Origin: Fusarium oxysporum f. sp. lycopersici 4287
Taxonomy: Eukaryota > Ascomycota > Sordariomycetes > Hypocreales > Nectriaceae
DNA: 64,000 nt
Reading direction: 5' to 3'
NCBI RefSeq assembly: GCF_000149955.1
Contig: NC_030991.1
Coordinates: forward strand, 2,041,132-2,105,131
Part shown: positions 41,348-53,456 of the stretch, piece after piece
Position numbering within the stretch: the stretch's first letter is position 1
How the letters are laid out: every line of letters begins with the position of its first letter
Program-made: the position numbers and the translations under genes
The notes under the pieces: generated by a model
What the model saw: the letters and a program-made list of their open reading frames with translations, nothing else
What the model was told of the DNA's origin: nothing
Databases searched by the model: none

Positions 41348-43371
41348 TTATTTCCGCCAAATCAGGACTAGATAAGCCAAGAGCCTATATCCTGCGATAA
41401 TACCAATGAGAATTCCAACCCAGGTCCCCTCCAGCCCCATAGAAATACTAAAATTATCCAAAACCGCCGTGCCACGGATTTTCCCCGCCGAATTCAAGTC
41501 ACTATAATACATACACTGATAGCCTTGGGGCGTCTTTGCGCAGGCGTACTCTCGGGATTCGAACTCATTAACCATCATACCCTGAAATACATATGCCTGG
41601 AAGTCAATATAATGGAATACATACTTCCAAAACGGATTGAGGATACTCATTGGTACAAGGAATCCATCAACGCACATCCAAAGCCCATTTGCGAAGGCTG
41701 TGATCGCCAATGCCACAACGAAAACTGGAAAAAGACATGAAACCAACACAACGAGTGACTCCGCTGCCAGGAGATCAAGGAATAACCACATAACCCACAT
41801 AAAGAACGCGCTGGCATTTGGGCGAAAGTTAGATAGCCAATATTCCACTATCGAGAAGACGAGAGTAATAAGGAAGAGGAATGGAAGTCCAATGATGAAA
41901 TTTGATACCATAAACGAAGGTGGACCAACGAGGCCATTTGCACGCTCCTGGTAAAAAGTGTGCAAATCCTCTAGGAAGGCGGGAACATAAGCAATCGCCA
42001 TAAACGACATGAAGGCGCCGCCGAAGAAAATGGCATTTATGAATGCCTGGATGTATTTTTGGTCCGTCTTCAGTCTCAGGAACACGGTCCCCATGAGGAT
42101 TGCCAGGCCCAGATACATGACAATGCGGATACCATATACGACAACGTCGCGGTGCGATTTGATCCAAGAGCGGTGAAGCAAGATCAGAGGAATTAACCAA
42201 GGGCTTGGTTTTAGAATTTTATGTCTTGACAAATCGACAGAGGAAGCATATCTCGCGCTCACGATAGCAGCATCAAGATCCGCGCGCTGGGTTGACACTG
42301 CCCATTTTTGAGTAATATCTTCTGTGCGGCGGCGAACTTCGCCGTTCTTATCCAAGTCGGTATTAATTAGGTCAAGATAGAACTCGGCAGCATTAGTCTC
42401 ACGGGGCATATAGTAACCAGCCCTGGCGAAGTAGATAGGTGCTTCGCAGACTAGACCAAAGTAGCAGGTTTTCCCTCCCGAGAGGAGGCAGAGCTTGTCG
42501 AATTGATGAAATGTCGCCGAAGAGGGTTGATGAATGGAAGCTATTATAAGGAGCTGGCACACATTAGCCCGCATTTAACCAAAATGTCGACTTTCCAAGA
42601 AGGAGAATACCCACCTTATTCCGCCTGCCAATCTCTTTAATATAAGTGATGACTTCGAGACTGAGAGCTGAGTCTAGTCCACTGGTTGGCTCATCAAGGA
42701 ACAGAATTTTAGGATTGGCAACGAGCCGGCTAGCGACACCAAGCCGTTTCTTCTGGCCTCCACTCAGACCCTTCTTAATAGGTGTGCCGACAATAGTGTG
42801 GGCCTGTGACTGCAGGCCAAAGCTGGAGATAAGGTCATCCACACGGCGGAAAGCTTCCTTCCTAGTTACGTTGCTATCACTAGGTTAAAAAAAAAAAAAA
42901 AAACAATCGCTTCGAGGGCGGCAAGTCGTACCTAGGAAGCGCAAGCCTGGCCGCAAAGATCATCGTTTCTCGTACCGTCAGACTGCCTATCAGTGCATCC
43001 TCCTGCTCTACGTATGTAGAGAGATTACGGGTCATCTCGAGTTCCATCTTCTGTCCATTGCCAAGTATATCGCCTGTTGTAGTCGCTCCAGCAGCAGCGA
43101 CTCGACGAGCAAGAGCGTTAAGCAACGTGGTCTTACCGGATCCACTCGGGCCCATGATAGCAAGCATTTCAGATGCGTTGATAATTCCTGACGCTTTGGA
43201 TAAGATGGAAAGTGGCTGTTTGGTTTTCCGGTCTTTGACGAGGACTTCAAGGTTGCTCCAGGCGAAACTTTCGACAACATCGTTGGCTAGGTGACGAGTT
43301 GGGATCACACACATCTCAAGATCCTCGACTGCATGCTCGTTTGATCCATGTTGTCTAGATTGAGTACTCAT
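41348..43371 (-). CDS. ABCG (White-type) half-transporter
   Basis: Three exons, 43371-42932, 42879-42615 and 42553-41348, give 636 residues. Intron 1 (42880-42931, 52 nt) contains a pure T tract and ends AACCTAG. Intron 2 (42554-42614, 61 nt) has donor GTGGGT. The ATP-binding domain comes first: Walker [10 protein letters not shown] (about 74-82), signature [15 protein letters not shown], Walker [15 protein letters not shown], and H-loop [20 protein letters not shown]. It is followed by an ABC2 membrane domain with about six helices ([47 protein letters not shown]). This reverse, half-size layout is the WBC subfamily, which must dimerise. Substrates are typically lipids or hydrophobic compounds, unknown here. 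The start Met follows an in-frame but unlikely upstream stretch. Confidence 0.9.
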
Positions 43372-44693
43372 TGTCACCGATTTGCATGACCCAAGCCGTC
43401 GGCGGAGATATAAGCAAAGGGACAATATCTTTTATGAATGGTTATTGATTAAATAGTGTATCTATTAAAGTTACCAAGAACGAGAAAGGCCGAGTTATAA
43501 AGTTACATGCCTGCGAGTGCGAGAGAGACGTCGCCTTGCGGCCAGCTTGGCATCAGTTACTAAACACGTCAACGGCGCCCCAAAATCTACATATCCTGTC
43601 AATGCCCCTCATAATTGTGATACTAGTCAGATCATGGCTTTTGAGTATCATTAAAAAAATTAAGGGCGCATGTGATTGGAGTGCAGCTAGCTGGTCAGAT
43701 CATTTCGGCGACCAAGATGACATTTCCTCGCGGCGGCCTAAGGCGCTTCGAATTGCTCGACTAGGACTATCCCTGGCCCTTACCTGAGGCTCTTCCATGT
43801 CCCCTTGACCTAGACCGCCGAAGTGCAAACATGCCATGCTGGTAAAACTAGCAGATTCACTCATTGACTGGGTTCCTCATAGTTAGGTCCTGTTTCGTCC
43901 ACGTAAACGTATCTGGCGGCCATTCTCAACTCCAATACTCTATGGATTAAGCAACTATCTAGAGTCTCTGGCAGGCAACGGGGCTTGCCGATGGGGTGAT
44001 ATGATCCAAATCAGTCCTCTGTCGTCTGAACACGTCATCTTATCGAAGCGGGCGCATCATAGACTATCGCACGAAAGGGCGATGAATCATAGCTTAACCT
44101 TAATGATTCTGTCGTCTGCTTTTTCGTCATATCATTAAGCAAACACCATTTTCATCACAAATCGTTACACGACTCATTTTGACACATATTGCGATACTGT
44201 TATACAGAATACACTGTATGCAGAGTAATAATTACTGGGAAACCAGGGGTAAGCCTAACAAATTGACCTACGTGATATGATGTGAGTCGTAACATGACAG
44301 GATTTAGTTATTTACTACGGTAATCTGCGAAAATGATACGCACGCTACCAAACACTCTGTTTATTTGTATGCAAGGTCCTAAGAGAACATGTCTTTTATC
44401 TGGGCCCATCTGCTTAGTGCCCATAGCTCATCATGTAAGTATTCCCATAGTAACCTTCTTCTTTAATGCCAGTAAGATGACGCCAAAGTTTAAGCGAAGA
44501 CAAGCCTCAGTTATTCTCAGGTTTGCAACACCCATTCATCCTACAGTAGTACGATCTCAAGACCACAGACAGCAAAAAGCATCGATACGTAATGATCGCC
44601 CACGAGGGTTTTTAATCAGACCATGGTAGTAGGAGATAATGCTTGCTTTAAAAAAGACACCCTCTCTTTATTAAACCTATGAGTGCTATCTGC
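43372..44693. other. Intergenic region
   Basis: This 1.3-kb stretch contains the probable promoter of the ABC transporter and the 3' flank of the glucosyltransferase gene. Short ORFs are present but none resembles a known protein. Confidence 0.4.
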
Positions 44694-47586
44694 TTATTGC
44701 GACTGCAAACACCTCCAACGCTCCACGACCATCTCTTTCCCCTCGGGAGTTGCCTGACTAAAGTCGTCAATCCCTTGTCTCAGCCTAATCAACAAAATTT
44801 CAGCCTTTAAGCTAGTAAGATGATGCTTGGAAAACTCTTTTTCGATGCCTTTGAGGGTATAACCTAACAGGCCGAATATTGCTAGTGATATCAACCTCTG
44901 GTCCTTGTATAGGAAGGATATTTGTTTCCGAAGTAGGGGTATATGAATAGAATACTTACCAGCACCCAAGTTGTATACAAACCCCAACGTCCCATTCCAC
45001 ATACCCTTACCAAATCCTTTTCCGGCTTCAGCTTTAGCCCCCTGATAAGGCTTGATTACGACTCCACTAAAGGCGTCCCACAAACCCAAAACGAACTCCC
45101 TTCCCGCCGTACACGCACCGCTGCCCAAACCGGTAATCTCATTCCGTTGCCTTACCTCAACAGCATTGCTAGTATACGAAGGATAATTGTGAAACCCATT
45201 AGCTACGTTGTAAACCAGAGCCACGGGAACCTTAAGGCCTGCCTTGGCCACGTCAGCCGCGAACCGTCCCGTAATGTGCATAATATAGAACATGTGGCCG
45301 CGAGGGCCTTGTTCTTGGGCTTTCCAAGTGGCCTTTCGCCGTTCGTGCAGAGTCGGCACCCGTTTGGTCTCCGGAGTAGGGATTTCGCCAGTAAGTAGGG
45401 ATTTGGTGGCCATTTTGTGGGCGAAGTTTTCTAACTCGGTCGGTGCGAGCCGGATGCTGTCTTTGAGGATGCCGTTATGAGTGGGATTTGTTAGCTCAGC
45501 GATGGTCATTCCGTTGCCATTTGTGTTTGGTGGAGGCCCTTGGTGTGCTTCCCTAGCTGTAGATGAAACATCGTGGTCCTCATTGTGATTTACGGTTAGC
45601 GTCGGTTGATGTATGTCTCTGTTGGTATTATACCAGGACATTTGTGGGAGTATTGCCTTATTGTCGCGACTTGACCACCTAGGCCTGTTTTTTAATCGTT
45701 GGGAGAAGTCGCTGGCTGCTGTACCCAAGGTGATAACAAAATTCGAAGCCGCAGCCACAGCACCAACAATAGGATGCTCTGCACCTTCATCAACATACCA
45801 ATGCTTATGCTTAAGGAGCTTGAAGTCTCGAGGGTCCAACAAACCCTTATCAACGAGGCAAGCTGCCGCAAATCCACTCAGGTGGGTTCCCGTTGTTTTG
45901 TGTCTCCAGACGGCAAGCCTATCGGGACAGATATCGCATCGAAGGTGGTCTATATCGAGCCTCTCCTGGAAATCTACGGCTGTACCACAAGCCCCATCTT
46001 CAGCACCTATGCGCTCCGCCATCTTTTGTACTGCCTCTTGGACCTCGGTCTTGAGAGAAAAGATGATGCTGCTTGCCAAGATCTCAGCCGTCAATTCTTT
46101 GAAGGGTATGGGTGTTGGGCCAGCCCCTGCTTGTGCAATCATCTGGCCCCAAAAGGGCTGGTCACCGAAGAAGGGAACGATGACAGTTGGACGTCCAGCT
46201 GCAATGCCCGCGGCTGTTGTCCCGGCTCCCCCGTGATGGACAACGGCAGAGACGCGTTGGAAGAGCCAATCATGGGGACAATCGCCAATAAGACAAATGG
46301 TTTCGGGGATATCTCCTCTCCCAATGCCGCCCCAGCCTCTAGAAATGATGGCCCGGACACCAGCCAGTTTGACGGCATCGAAGATTAATTGCGTAAGGGC
46401 TGGTGGGTCTTCAATGACGATTGACCCAAATCCGATATAGATAGGAGGCGGCCCTTTCTCCAAGAAGCCAACCAGGTCCGGTGTAGGCATATAATGATTA
46501 GCTAAGGATAAAAATGAGAAGCCGGTGATGTTAATATGAGACCCCCAATCAGATGGCTTCGGAATTAAAGACTGAGACCAGAGGTAACTATACGGTACGC
46601 GAAGCCTGGTGAGAAGCTGGTATCCCCATAGTGGACTGATAGAATCGAGGCATAAGATTCGGGTACGAAACCTGTTTATTAGATCACCGAGTCTGTATTA
46701 TGTCGCTGGTTAGAATCAGAATTGGAAATGTGCCAACAGATACGAACCCTTGCCATGTAAGCAGCTCCATGACTATATAGGAAAGGTAATTGGCGACAGC
46801 GCCATCAGTACTACCACGGTATGTCATGGAGGCCAATGGATGAGAAAACCTCTCAGTCGGTGACCAAGGCATAGTAAACACCATATGCAACGGGATACCC
46901 AACTTCTCGGCGCAGTGGATATGGGCCATCGATGGCGGATTAGCAATAATAGCATCGGCGATAAAAAGATCCTTGGTCTCTCGAACGTTTGCAGCCATTA
47001 CACGATCTCCCATTCCATCACCAGCTTCAATGCAGCTCCTCCAAGCACCAATCAGAATCTCCCACATCTCCTCACGCCTTTTCTTAATTTCACCTGCTTT
47101 GACGCTTTTGCGAGAGGGCAGCAAACCCGGGTTCTTAACCATGTAAGCCATTAAAGCCTCAGGGTCACCGCCAATACTGAAAAATTCGATGCCCTGCGAC
47201 TCGATAAAATGCTTAAAGACGGGATGAGTGCAAATACGCACGCGATGGCTGTAAGGAGGTCGTGAGAGGGCCTGAGCGACGGGGATGAAGGGCTGCACAT
47301 CGCCACGAGACCCAATGATATGGATAGCGATGTTGAGACGCGGAGTAGTGACTAGTTGTTGGGAGTTGAGACTAACAGTGTTACAACTCCTTTTCTTGAA
47401 GGGCTCTGTAGGGACTGCACGACTCTGGCAACCCTTGAACCAGGAGACAACAGACTGAGCATGCTGATGAAACTGGACCTTTACGCGACCGTCGGCTTGG
47501 ACATTGCCTGACGTGATGTTTTGGGAGTCGGCATCTTTAATAGTAATATTGCCGAGACCGTTGGATTCTGTCAAACTGAAGACCAT
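44694..47586 (-). CDS. Sterol-glucosyltransferase-like UDP-sugar transferase (GT28/UGT type)
   Basis: Three exons, 47586-46748, 46692-44960 and 44881-44694, encode 919 residues. The introns are 46693-46747 (55 nt, GTTCGT..ACAG) and 44882-44959 (78 nt, GTAAGT..CTAG); the second keeps the frame open, so it is easy to miss. The N-terminal GT28 domain begins at about 85 (LNIAIHIIGSRGDVQPFIPV), the acceptor-binding half. The nucleotide-sugar half has PIYIGFGSIVI and the donor motif HHGGAGTTAAGIAAGRPTVI (about 432) with FFGDQPFWG. The long C-terminal extension (GLWDAFSGVVIKPYQGAK, FGKGMWNGTLGFVYNLGA) is typical of fungal relatives of Atg26 that lack the PH/GRAM region. The likely reaction is glucosylation of a sterol or other lipid at membranes. 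The acceptor is not known. Confidence 0.88.
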
Positions 47587-47914
47587 ATTGCAGCAACGAT
47601 GGAGACGATAGAAGCAAACGAGGCAAGAAGTGCGCCAAACGGAGAGTCTGTGTTTAAATTTAGTAGTGATGTCATTAGATTGAATGTAACCTTTGAACGC
47701 CACGCCTAAAGCCCACTGCGACTGTTGCGTCATTGTGGGCTGATAAATTAGGTAGCAACTATGTACCATTTGTATTTGCATCATCTCCAGATATACGAAG
47801 GAAGATACATGGGAAGAAAAATACTACGAAATTTACTCGCACCAAAACCCCATCCCACATTTACACCCGCCCTAGCTCCCTATTATCTAGTCAAGACTCT
47901 CGTAACCCTAGCTG

Positions 47915-48223
47915 TCACTCAGTCCGTTTTCCACTTCTCTCCTGTTCATGTTTACAACAATGGGAGGGGTCATTAGGGTCCATTTCCTCGCTCTTTTGAT
48001 GCTGCAGACGGTGGTTTTTGTCCTGCTCAGAACAATTCTCATGTTTGTCTGCGCCTTGTTCATGATGCTTATGACTGCCGGCATTACCATGATGCTTGTG
48101 GCCATCGTGATGCTTGTGGCCATCGTGATGCCCCGGGCCATGCATGTGATGAGAGAGACTTTTTGGCTCAGTCTGAGCCATGGTCTCGGTGCTAGTGGGA
48201 TTTGGTGCTGTCGCTTCGGCCAT
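47915..48223 (-). CDS. Small His-rich, putatively metal-binding protein
   Basis: A 102-residue frame begins MAEATAPNPTSTETMAQTEP. It has a central His/Gly/Lys-rich tract with tandem GHHDGHKHHDGHKHHGN, further HKHHE and KHEN units, and CSEQ, then DPNDPSHCCKHEQERSGKRT at the end. No signal peptide or membrane segment is visible, so it should be cytosolic. Clusters of His with a few Cys suggest binding of Ni, Zn, Cu or Co for storage or buffering. The repeat looks like a duplication of an 18-base unit. The opposite strand is open over the same span, but its hydrophobic translation looks like an antisense artefact. An in-frame extension upstream is not needed. The tract could also be a low-complexity chance frame, but the balanced ends argue for a real gene. 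Confidence 0.6.
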   Translation of the reverse strand: MAEATAPNPTSTETMAQTEPKSLSHHMHGPGHHDGHKHHDGHKHHGNAGSHKHHEQGADKHENCSEQDKNHRLQHQKSEEMDPNDPSHCCKHEQERSGKRTE

Positions 48224-48910
48224 TTCTTGGTCACACCGTGTACAGGTCGTATAAATTTGATTCGTTTGGAATGCCTGGTAGGCGAAAACAGGAGATTTTT
48301 ATTGAGAAATTTGTAGAAAATGTCAAATTAGGTTGAGTGCGTTTCTAATATGACCACATAGGATAATGAATTTGTATGTCGATTTTGGAGTATGTTACGA
48401 GAAAAGTGAGCTTTTCAAGTAAAAGTCCCTTGGTGTGACTTACTAGCGCCCTTTGAAGTGAGTAATGATGGCGTGTATATTCGACGATATGATATGACGA
48501 TAAAGTCTATAGCGGGTATTTGGGCATAAGAGCAGTACAGTTGGAGGTTTTGAGTTACACTAAAATGCTGAATGTAGATGGGTTTAATCTCAGTAACCTC
48601 ATGTGAGTAAGCCAGAGGTTCGTATTTTCGACATCTCCCATGATATGATTATATTACGCCAGCCTGTACGGCACCAACGCACGAACTGTGAATGCGTCAG
48701 ATCATTACTTTATCAATGCTACCACCTGATGACTGACTCGGCTTCATGTTTATCTGCAGATATGGACGTGTTATATCATACATTATCCTCCTCATCATTC
48801 GCGCTTTTGAGACTTCCCTCAGCTCGCATATATCTATTGGATAGGCCTTCTCGATCAACAAGCAAATGCCGCCTAAGATGATCGCACAAGGAAAAGAACA
48901 GGGGTATTGC
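48224..48910. other. Intergenic region
   Basis: Contains the probable promoter of the His-rich gene and no recognisable coding sequence. An open plus-strand frame at 48603-48881 has no family resemblance. Confidence 0.35.
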
Positions 48911-49481
48911 CCAGGGTTGCAAACAAATAAATCGAATCAAATCGAGCATTCAATTTGATTTGATTTGGATACAAAAATGATCGATGTGATTTGATTTGGA
49001 TCCATTTGGATCCATTTGATTTAGATAGCCCCACCTTTCTCCCACGATGAGATGCATTGGTCTGCTTCTATGTCCACCTAGAGTCGGTCTCTGAGCTCGA
49101 ACCATCCGCCCTGTGAGACTGAATATTCGCTTTGCCTCGGGAGATGTCGCAATGAGCTGAAAAGAGATCTATCGCCACTCGTGACAGACGTGGATATTTG
49201 ACCATTTCCTTGAGTCTTCACCTTGCAATGGGCGGCATTAAAGCCAAAAACTATGGCAGTTAAATTGGGAGGTAGGGGCCTAGTTACCAAAATAGGCAGG
49301 ATCTCAACGCAAAGGTGGGGCGACTGGCCCGTCTAGCACGAGTGCTGATTGGTCAATATGTTATCCAAATGAATTTAAATATCCAAATAAATCGGACGTC
49401 CCCATTTGATTTGATTTGATTTGGATAAACTTGATTTGATTTGAAAAGATTTGGATTTGATTTATTTGTTTGCAACCCTGG
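48911..49481. mobile_element. hAT-like miniature element (MITE), 571 bp
   Basis: The ends are perfect 23-bp inverted repeats, CCAGGGTTGCAAACAAATAA at 48911 and its inverse ending at 49481. CAGGGTTG ends are typical of hAT elements. Next to both ends are arrays of ATTTGATTTGG-type words, so the subterminal regions are internally repetitive. No coding capacity is present. The expected 8-bp target duplication is not evident, which suggests an older insertion or altered flanks. Confidence 0.75.
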
Positions 49482-49745
49482 CTCCATGGCATCTGGTCAG
49501 ATAGGTGAGGGTTAAGTTGCCAGACGAGTTGCTGAAAGAATGTATCGCTAAAGAAAGAAAAAGGAACATTGGTGTTGATCAGAAGTCCCAGGCTCAGTTC
49601 TCGGATTATCTTGACTCTAGCACGCGGCAAGGCGCTGTACTGCAAGCCCGGTCGCTTGGGCCGTTCAGATTCATCGGTCACGCGTCTATATCAGCGCCTT
49701 GACTGCTCCCGGGGATCCTGGGGGGCCTACGTTGGTCAATGGTGC

Positions 49746-50072
49746 TCAAGCTCGCGACGTCACATTTACATACTTGCGGAGGTGGTCAGCTGCCGAACTC
49801 GTAGCAGCAGCGGCGAAGAACTCGGGCTGGCCCTTCGCGTCGCACAAACGACAGGCCCAGTAAGGACTCAAAGGACTATCGTTAGTGTCGATCTCAATAA
49901 GAAAAAATCCGTGGCGCTTGATCCAGCTCTTCCAGCCCTTCGAGCCTTTCCGGGACAAAGACTCTTCCAAAACATATCGTTTATTCCTCCATACTGCTCG
50001 CGGAAGATTTGGTGGTCTGGTGAGGCCACCCGCCCAGGCTGGTCGCCCAACCGAACCCAGCCGGGGTGACAA
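49746..50072 (-). pseudogene. BED-type zinc-finger relic of a hAT transposase
   Basis: The minus-strand frame has GSKGWKSWIKRHGFFLIEID, YWACRLCDAKGQPEFFAAAA and TSSAADHLRKYV. Fungal hAT transposases have a BED finger with just this layout (W.W...HG, Y.C..C, F.AAATSSA..HL...H). The final His seems to be lost and the frame stops soon after. No hAT core domain follows. Its closeness to the hAT-like MITE may be coincidence or may mean that both derive from one degraded region. Confidence 0.55.
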
Positions 50073-50375
50073 AATGAATGAAGAAGTTGATCGCCCTTTT
50101 AGGCCCAGTCATCGTGCATGATGTCAGTATTATATTGTCAACCATCTGCTAGCCGATCGAGAAGGTAAAACTATTGTAACTTGGGCAAACATGCAAAGCT
50201 ATCATCAAAAGGATTGATCTCTATGTGTAAAAATAAAGAAAAAAAGGAACGAAAAAAAAAAGGGCTCAGAGGCCATTCATTGCATTTGCATAAATATCTG
50301 TTGCGTGGCTGTCGATCACTTCCATCAAGTCTTGGCGGAATATCCGCCCTGATCAACACCTCACGGTTCTCGTCC

Positions 50376-51360
50376 TCACTTCCTCTTCGCCAGCAAAATG
50401 TACGTGCCCCAGACTGATTCAACCTGGATATCTCTCCAGTGGTCACCCTGTGCCTTCCACTCGGGTTCTGCCTCCAGGATCTGGTCAAACAAGATGTCCA
50501 CAATGTCTCCCTCACCACCTTCGGCACGGCTCTTCTTGTCCGGGTGCGCATCCATCCAGCCCCGGTACGCAGTGAAGGCCCGCACATAAGCCTCAAACTG
50601 TCCAAGATTGATCTTGCTCCTCATCCAGGCCGTCTCTGGGTCTGCAACCTCAGTCGTGTCTTTGTCAACGTTGTAGGTGATTCGCTTGATCTTGTCCCAC
50701 TCCGACTCAGGGGGCTTGACGTCCGCCAACAGGCCCCGGAGGATGTCTCGCGCGGGACGCTCCCAATACTGGTTCAACCCTTCCAGCCCGGGCGACACAT
50801 CTCCTTCGTCGTAGCAGAACCTCTCAAATATCTTGTTGGCTTGCGGGTGTCCAATGATGATGTTGTCCTTGTACCCCCAAAAGGCCAGTGAGCCGCCTGA
50901 CTTAACTACCCTGGATAACTCTGGCCAGACTCGGGAGTAGTCGAACCAATGCGCTGACTCGCCGGCTACAGCCATGTCTACCGAGTGCGCGGGTAGAAAA
51001 GACAAGTCCTCGGCGCTGGCCTGGCGGAACGAGATCTTGGAGAATTGGGCAGTGGCTTGCATTCCCTGCAGCATCATACCAGCACTAGGGTCAATGGCGA
51101 TGGCCCTGGCAAAGCGGGGGCTCAGCTCCCTAGCAACAATTCCATGGCCAGAACCCAAGTCCAGCAGCGTACCATGAGGATCATCATGATGATAATACCC
51201 CAGAATTGTCTTAAACAGACTTGCAGGATACGTGGGCCTGGCTGCGGCGTACCCTGCAGCAGAGAAAGTTGCCCTCCTGCCGTGGCGTTAGTTCAGTTGC
51301 GGAGTCTCCTAGGAGAAGATGCATCGATCTGATCATCATGACTCACCCATAAATGGACAT
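50376..51360 (-). CDS. SAM-dependent methyltransferase, Tmt1-like
   Basis: Two exons, 51360-51347 (only 14 nt) and 51276-50376, joined across a 70-nt intron (51277-51346, GTGAGT..GGCAG), give 304 residues beginning MSIYGRATFSAAGYAAARPT. Residues 41-50 are motif I (TLLDLGSGHG), then AIAIDPSAGMM, the acidic VDMAVAGESAHWFDY and a typical WGYKDN. The order of motifs and the FSA..Y...RP.YP start match yeast trans-aconitate 3-methyltransferase and its fungal relatives. The acceptor is probably a small carboxylic acid, but in this broad family it cannot be fixed from sequence. The tiny first exon is supported by this conserved start. The enzyme should be cytosolic. Confidence 0.85.
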
Positions 51361-51985
51361 TGTCACAGTCACGATGGCTGATTGATCAAAGGTCACTGTA
51401 CTCGGGAGAGTCGCTCAATAAAGAAAATATGCACCCGCAGGATCGACTGATTTATACTTCGCAGCCGCGGCTTCGGCCTTACACATGACACAAGCACTCA
51501 AGATTGATGGAGTGATCGACCGGTATATGCCGCTGCTCCGCAGCGCGGCGTGGGTGATAACGGAACGGAACCTACAACATCCCTTGAATGCCTGCACCCT
51601 TGATTGACAATCCTGAACGGCCGAAGACACAACCTATGCTGCTAGCCAAGTGTTCAGCTGACTTTTTGATATAATGACCACCGAAGCCACTGTTCGCAAT
51701 TTCTTTGCGCTCTCAAGGTTGCCAATGAGCGAGGCGGATTCGATGCAGTCGTGGCTGGCGATGGCGGCCGGGTCACGAAGGGGGGTGCATTTTATTGAAT
51801 GGTGAGCGAGGACTGAAGTTGGGAAGCTGTAAGAGCTCGATTGGAGGGCAGAGAATCATGACCAAAGAACACGTAGTTTGATGGTCATATCATATTTTAC
51901 GAGCAGCCTAAGTTTTGGGCACGCTCCCGCCCTCTCAGCTTGTGAGTAACCCGGTGGCCCGAGCATACAAAGCCAATCAAAACCT
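51361..51985. other. Intergenic region
   Basis: Probable promoter of the methyltransferase. A 43-codon plus-strand ORF at 51674-51805 (MTTEATVRNFFALSRLPMSE) is too short to judge. Confidence 0.35.
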
Positions 51986-52057
51986 TCCTTTGTCATCTTA
52001 CTTTCTTGGCATGCAGATGTTAAGAAAGTAGCTCCAATTACACGAATCTTCTTAACA
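51986..52057. repeat. Dispersed 65-70-bp repeat, copy 2
   Basis: CTTTGTCATCTTACTTTCTT and the following GGCATGCAGATGTTAAGAAA match copy 1 at 15648-15717 in the same orientation. In this copy the inverted words TGTTAAGAA and TTCTTAACA bracket 22 bases. Confidence 0.55.
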
Positions 52058-52439
52058 AGACCTTTTTAACCTGGGAATCCATTCTCCTGCCAATCTCAAT
52101 CGAGGAGCTCGCACTGCCCTCTTGCAAAACAGCCCTGCTGTCGTAAATGGACCTATTAGGGTCCCGCCCTCCCACAGGAGGATGGCATTTATGCCGTTCT
52201 CGCCTCTCTATGCATTCTCTACTGCTGCAGCTACAGAAGGAGCCCAGATCGCCTATCCTGACCCCTCCCCGGACCCTACCTCAACTACTGTATAGTAACC
52301 AGTCTCTATTTTTAAAGCGGCCATAAGCTCACACGGGACCGTATAGAGGAGTACAATACCAAGTTAAAGGTATTTTAGGCCTTCCACGCTAAATTGAAAG
52401 AAGCAGCAAAATAATTCACCACGGGGCCCAAACGGGAAT

Positions 52440-53400
52440 TCGCCCAAAGTTTGCCGATAGCTTCCTGGTCTCCTGAAATCAGGCGCTTACTGACGCGGCC
52501 TCGCCTCGGCTGCAAACAACGCCCTTGCCCAACAATCCCAACAACATCAACAACAACAGCCCCCTCATCACCAGGGACAACCGATTGCAGGTGCCCTACT
52601 CCAAGAGGAACTCTGCCTCTTCATCCGGCTGGACGCCGAATCTCCGCCCAGGGACCATAAGGACTATGCAATCCTGACCAATATACCCCGGAAACTTTGA
52701 GTGGATCCACGCAAGACCCCGCGAGCTTTCCAAGTCAAGTCCGGATGGGGCCGTCCTTGCCGCCGACATAACCACCAGAGACCTCATGGAGAAACAGACT
52801 GAATGGGCAGCCGACTTAGGGGCCGCCGCCATAGAGAATAGGCAGGAATGGTTTACCTACCTAGTCTCAGATTACCCCTGCAAGCTGACCGACCTCTATG
52901 GCAATGAAGTGAATAGCGATGCAGCCGCAGACGAAGAAATAGAACTCCAGACAGGGCAAAAAACCGTCAACATACTGTAGCAAGAACGGGACGTTAATGA
53001 GACGGAACGAGGCATGGGATGAGGTTTCAGGACCGTCACGAGCTTCTTGGAGCCAGTCAAGAAATACTGGCATCTCTTTAGCAGCCGACTAGCGAGGCTC
53101 ATTAAGAAAACCAACTATCCAAGACAGTGGAATGTATCCTGAAATGTATGCTTAGACTACCACCCGTCACTTACCTGTCATCGACTCCTCCTATGCAAAC
53201 ACTGCAGTGAAGCCGCCAGACATGAGTCCGGGGACTGTGCTGCACCCCTAGCAATAAGCCAACTACCTTGTCCCCCGCAAAGCTAACTTCGCCAAACGCC
53301 CAGCACGCTGAAGAAGGTGCATGGCATTTTCCACTGGCTGACCAAACATCAAAGGGACCATATTTGAGTTATAGTTGCTGAAATATATCGCCAGCGTAAC
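52440..53400 (+). pseudogene. Relic of a LINE ORF1 (gag-like) of a second family
   Basis: In shifting frames the plus strand shows VLAADITTRDLMEKQTEWAA, DLGAAAIENRQEWFTYLVSD and YGNEVNSDAAADEEIELQTG (52755-52970). Then comes a zinc-knuckle part with C...YHPSLTCHR, CKHCSEAARHESGDCAAP (about 53150-53250) and KVHGIFHWLTKHQRDHI (about 53310-53365). This layout belongs to fungal non-LTR retrotransposon ORF1 proteins. Several stops interrupt it and no reverse transcriptase follows, so it is a truncated, old copy unlike the LINE at 5 kb. Confidence 0.65.
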
Positions 53401-53456
53401 ATAGAAGCGCAACGGCTCGCACCTGACCTACAGCAAAACGGCCCACAGCAGGATAG

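Noticed and set aside
47948..48316. Hydrophobic plus-strand ORF (many Met, Val, Leu)
   Set aside because: It is antisense to the His-rich gene; codons for His/Gly-rich sequence read backwards give Met/Val/Leu, so it is an artefact of composition.
37073..51360. Secondary-metabolite gene cluster
   Set aside because: A transporter, a glucosyltransferase, a methyltransferase and a flavoenzyme are present, but there is no PKS, NRPS, terpene synthase or cluster regulator, and a MITE and relic lie between members.
51674..51805. 43-codon ORF starting MTTEATVRNFFALSRLPMSE
   Set aside because: Too short, no family resemblance and no sign of splicing to further exons.
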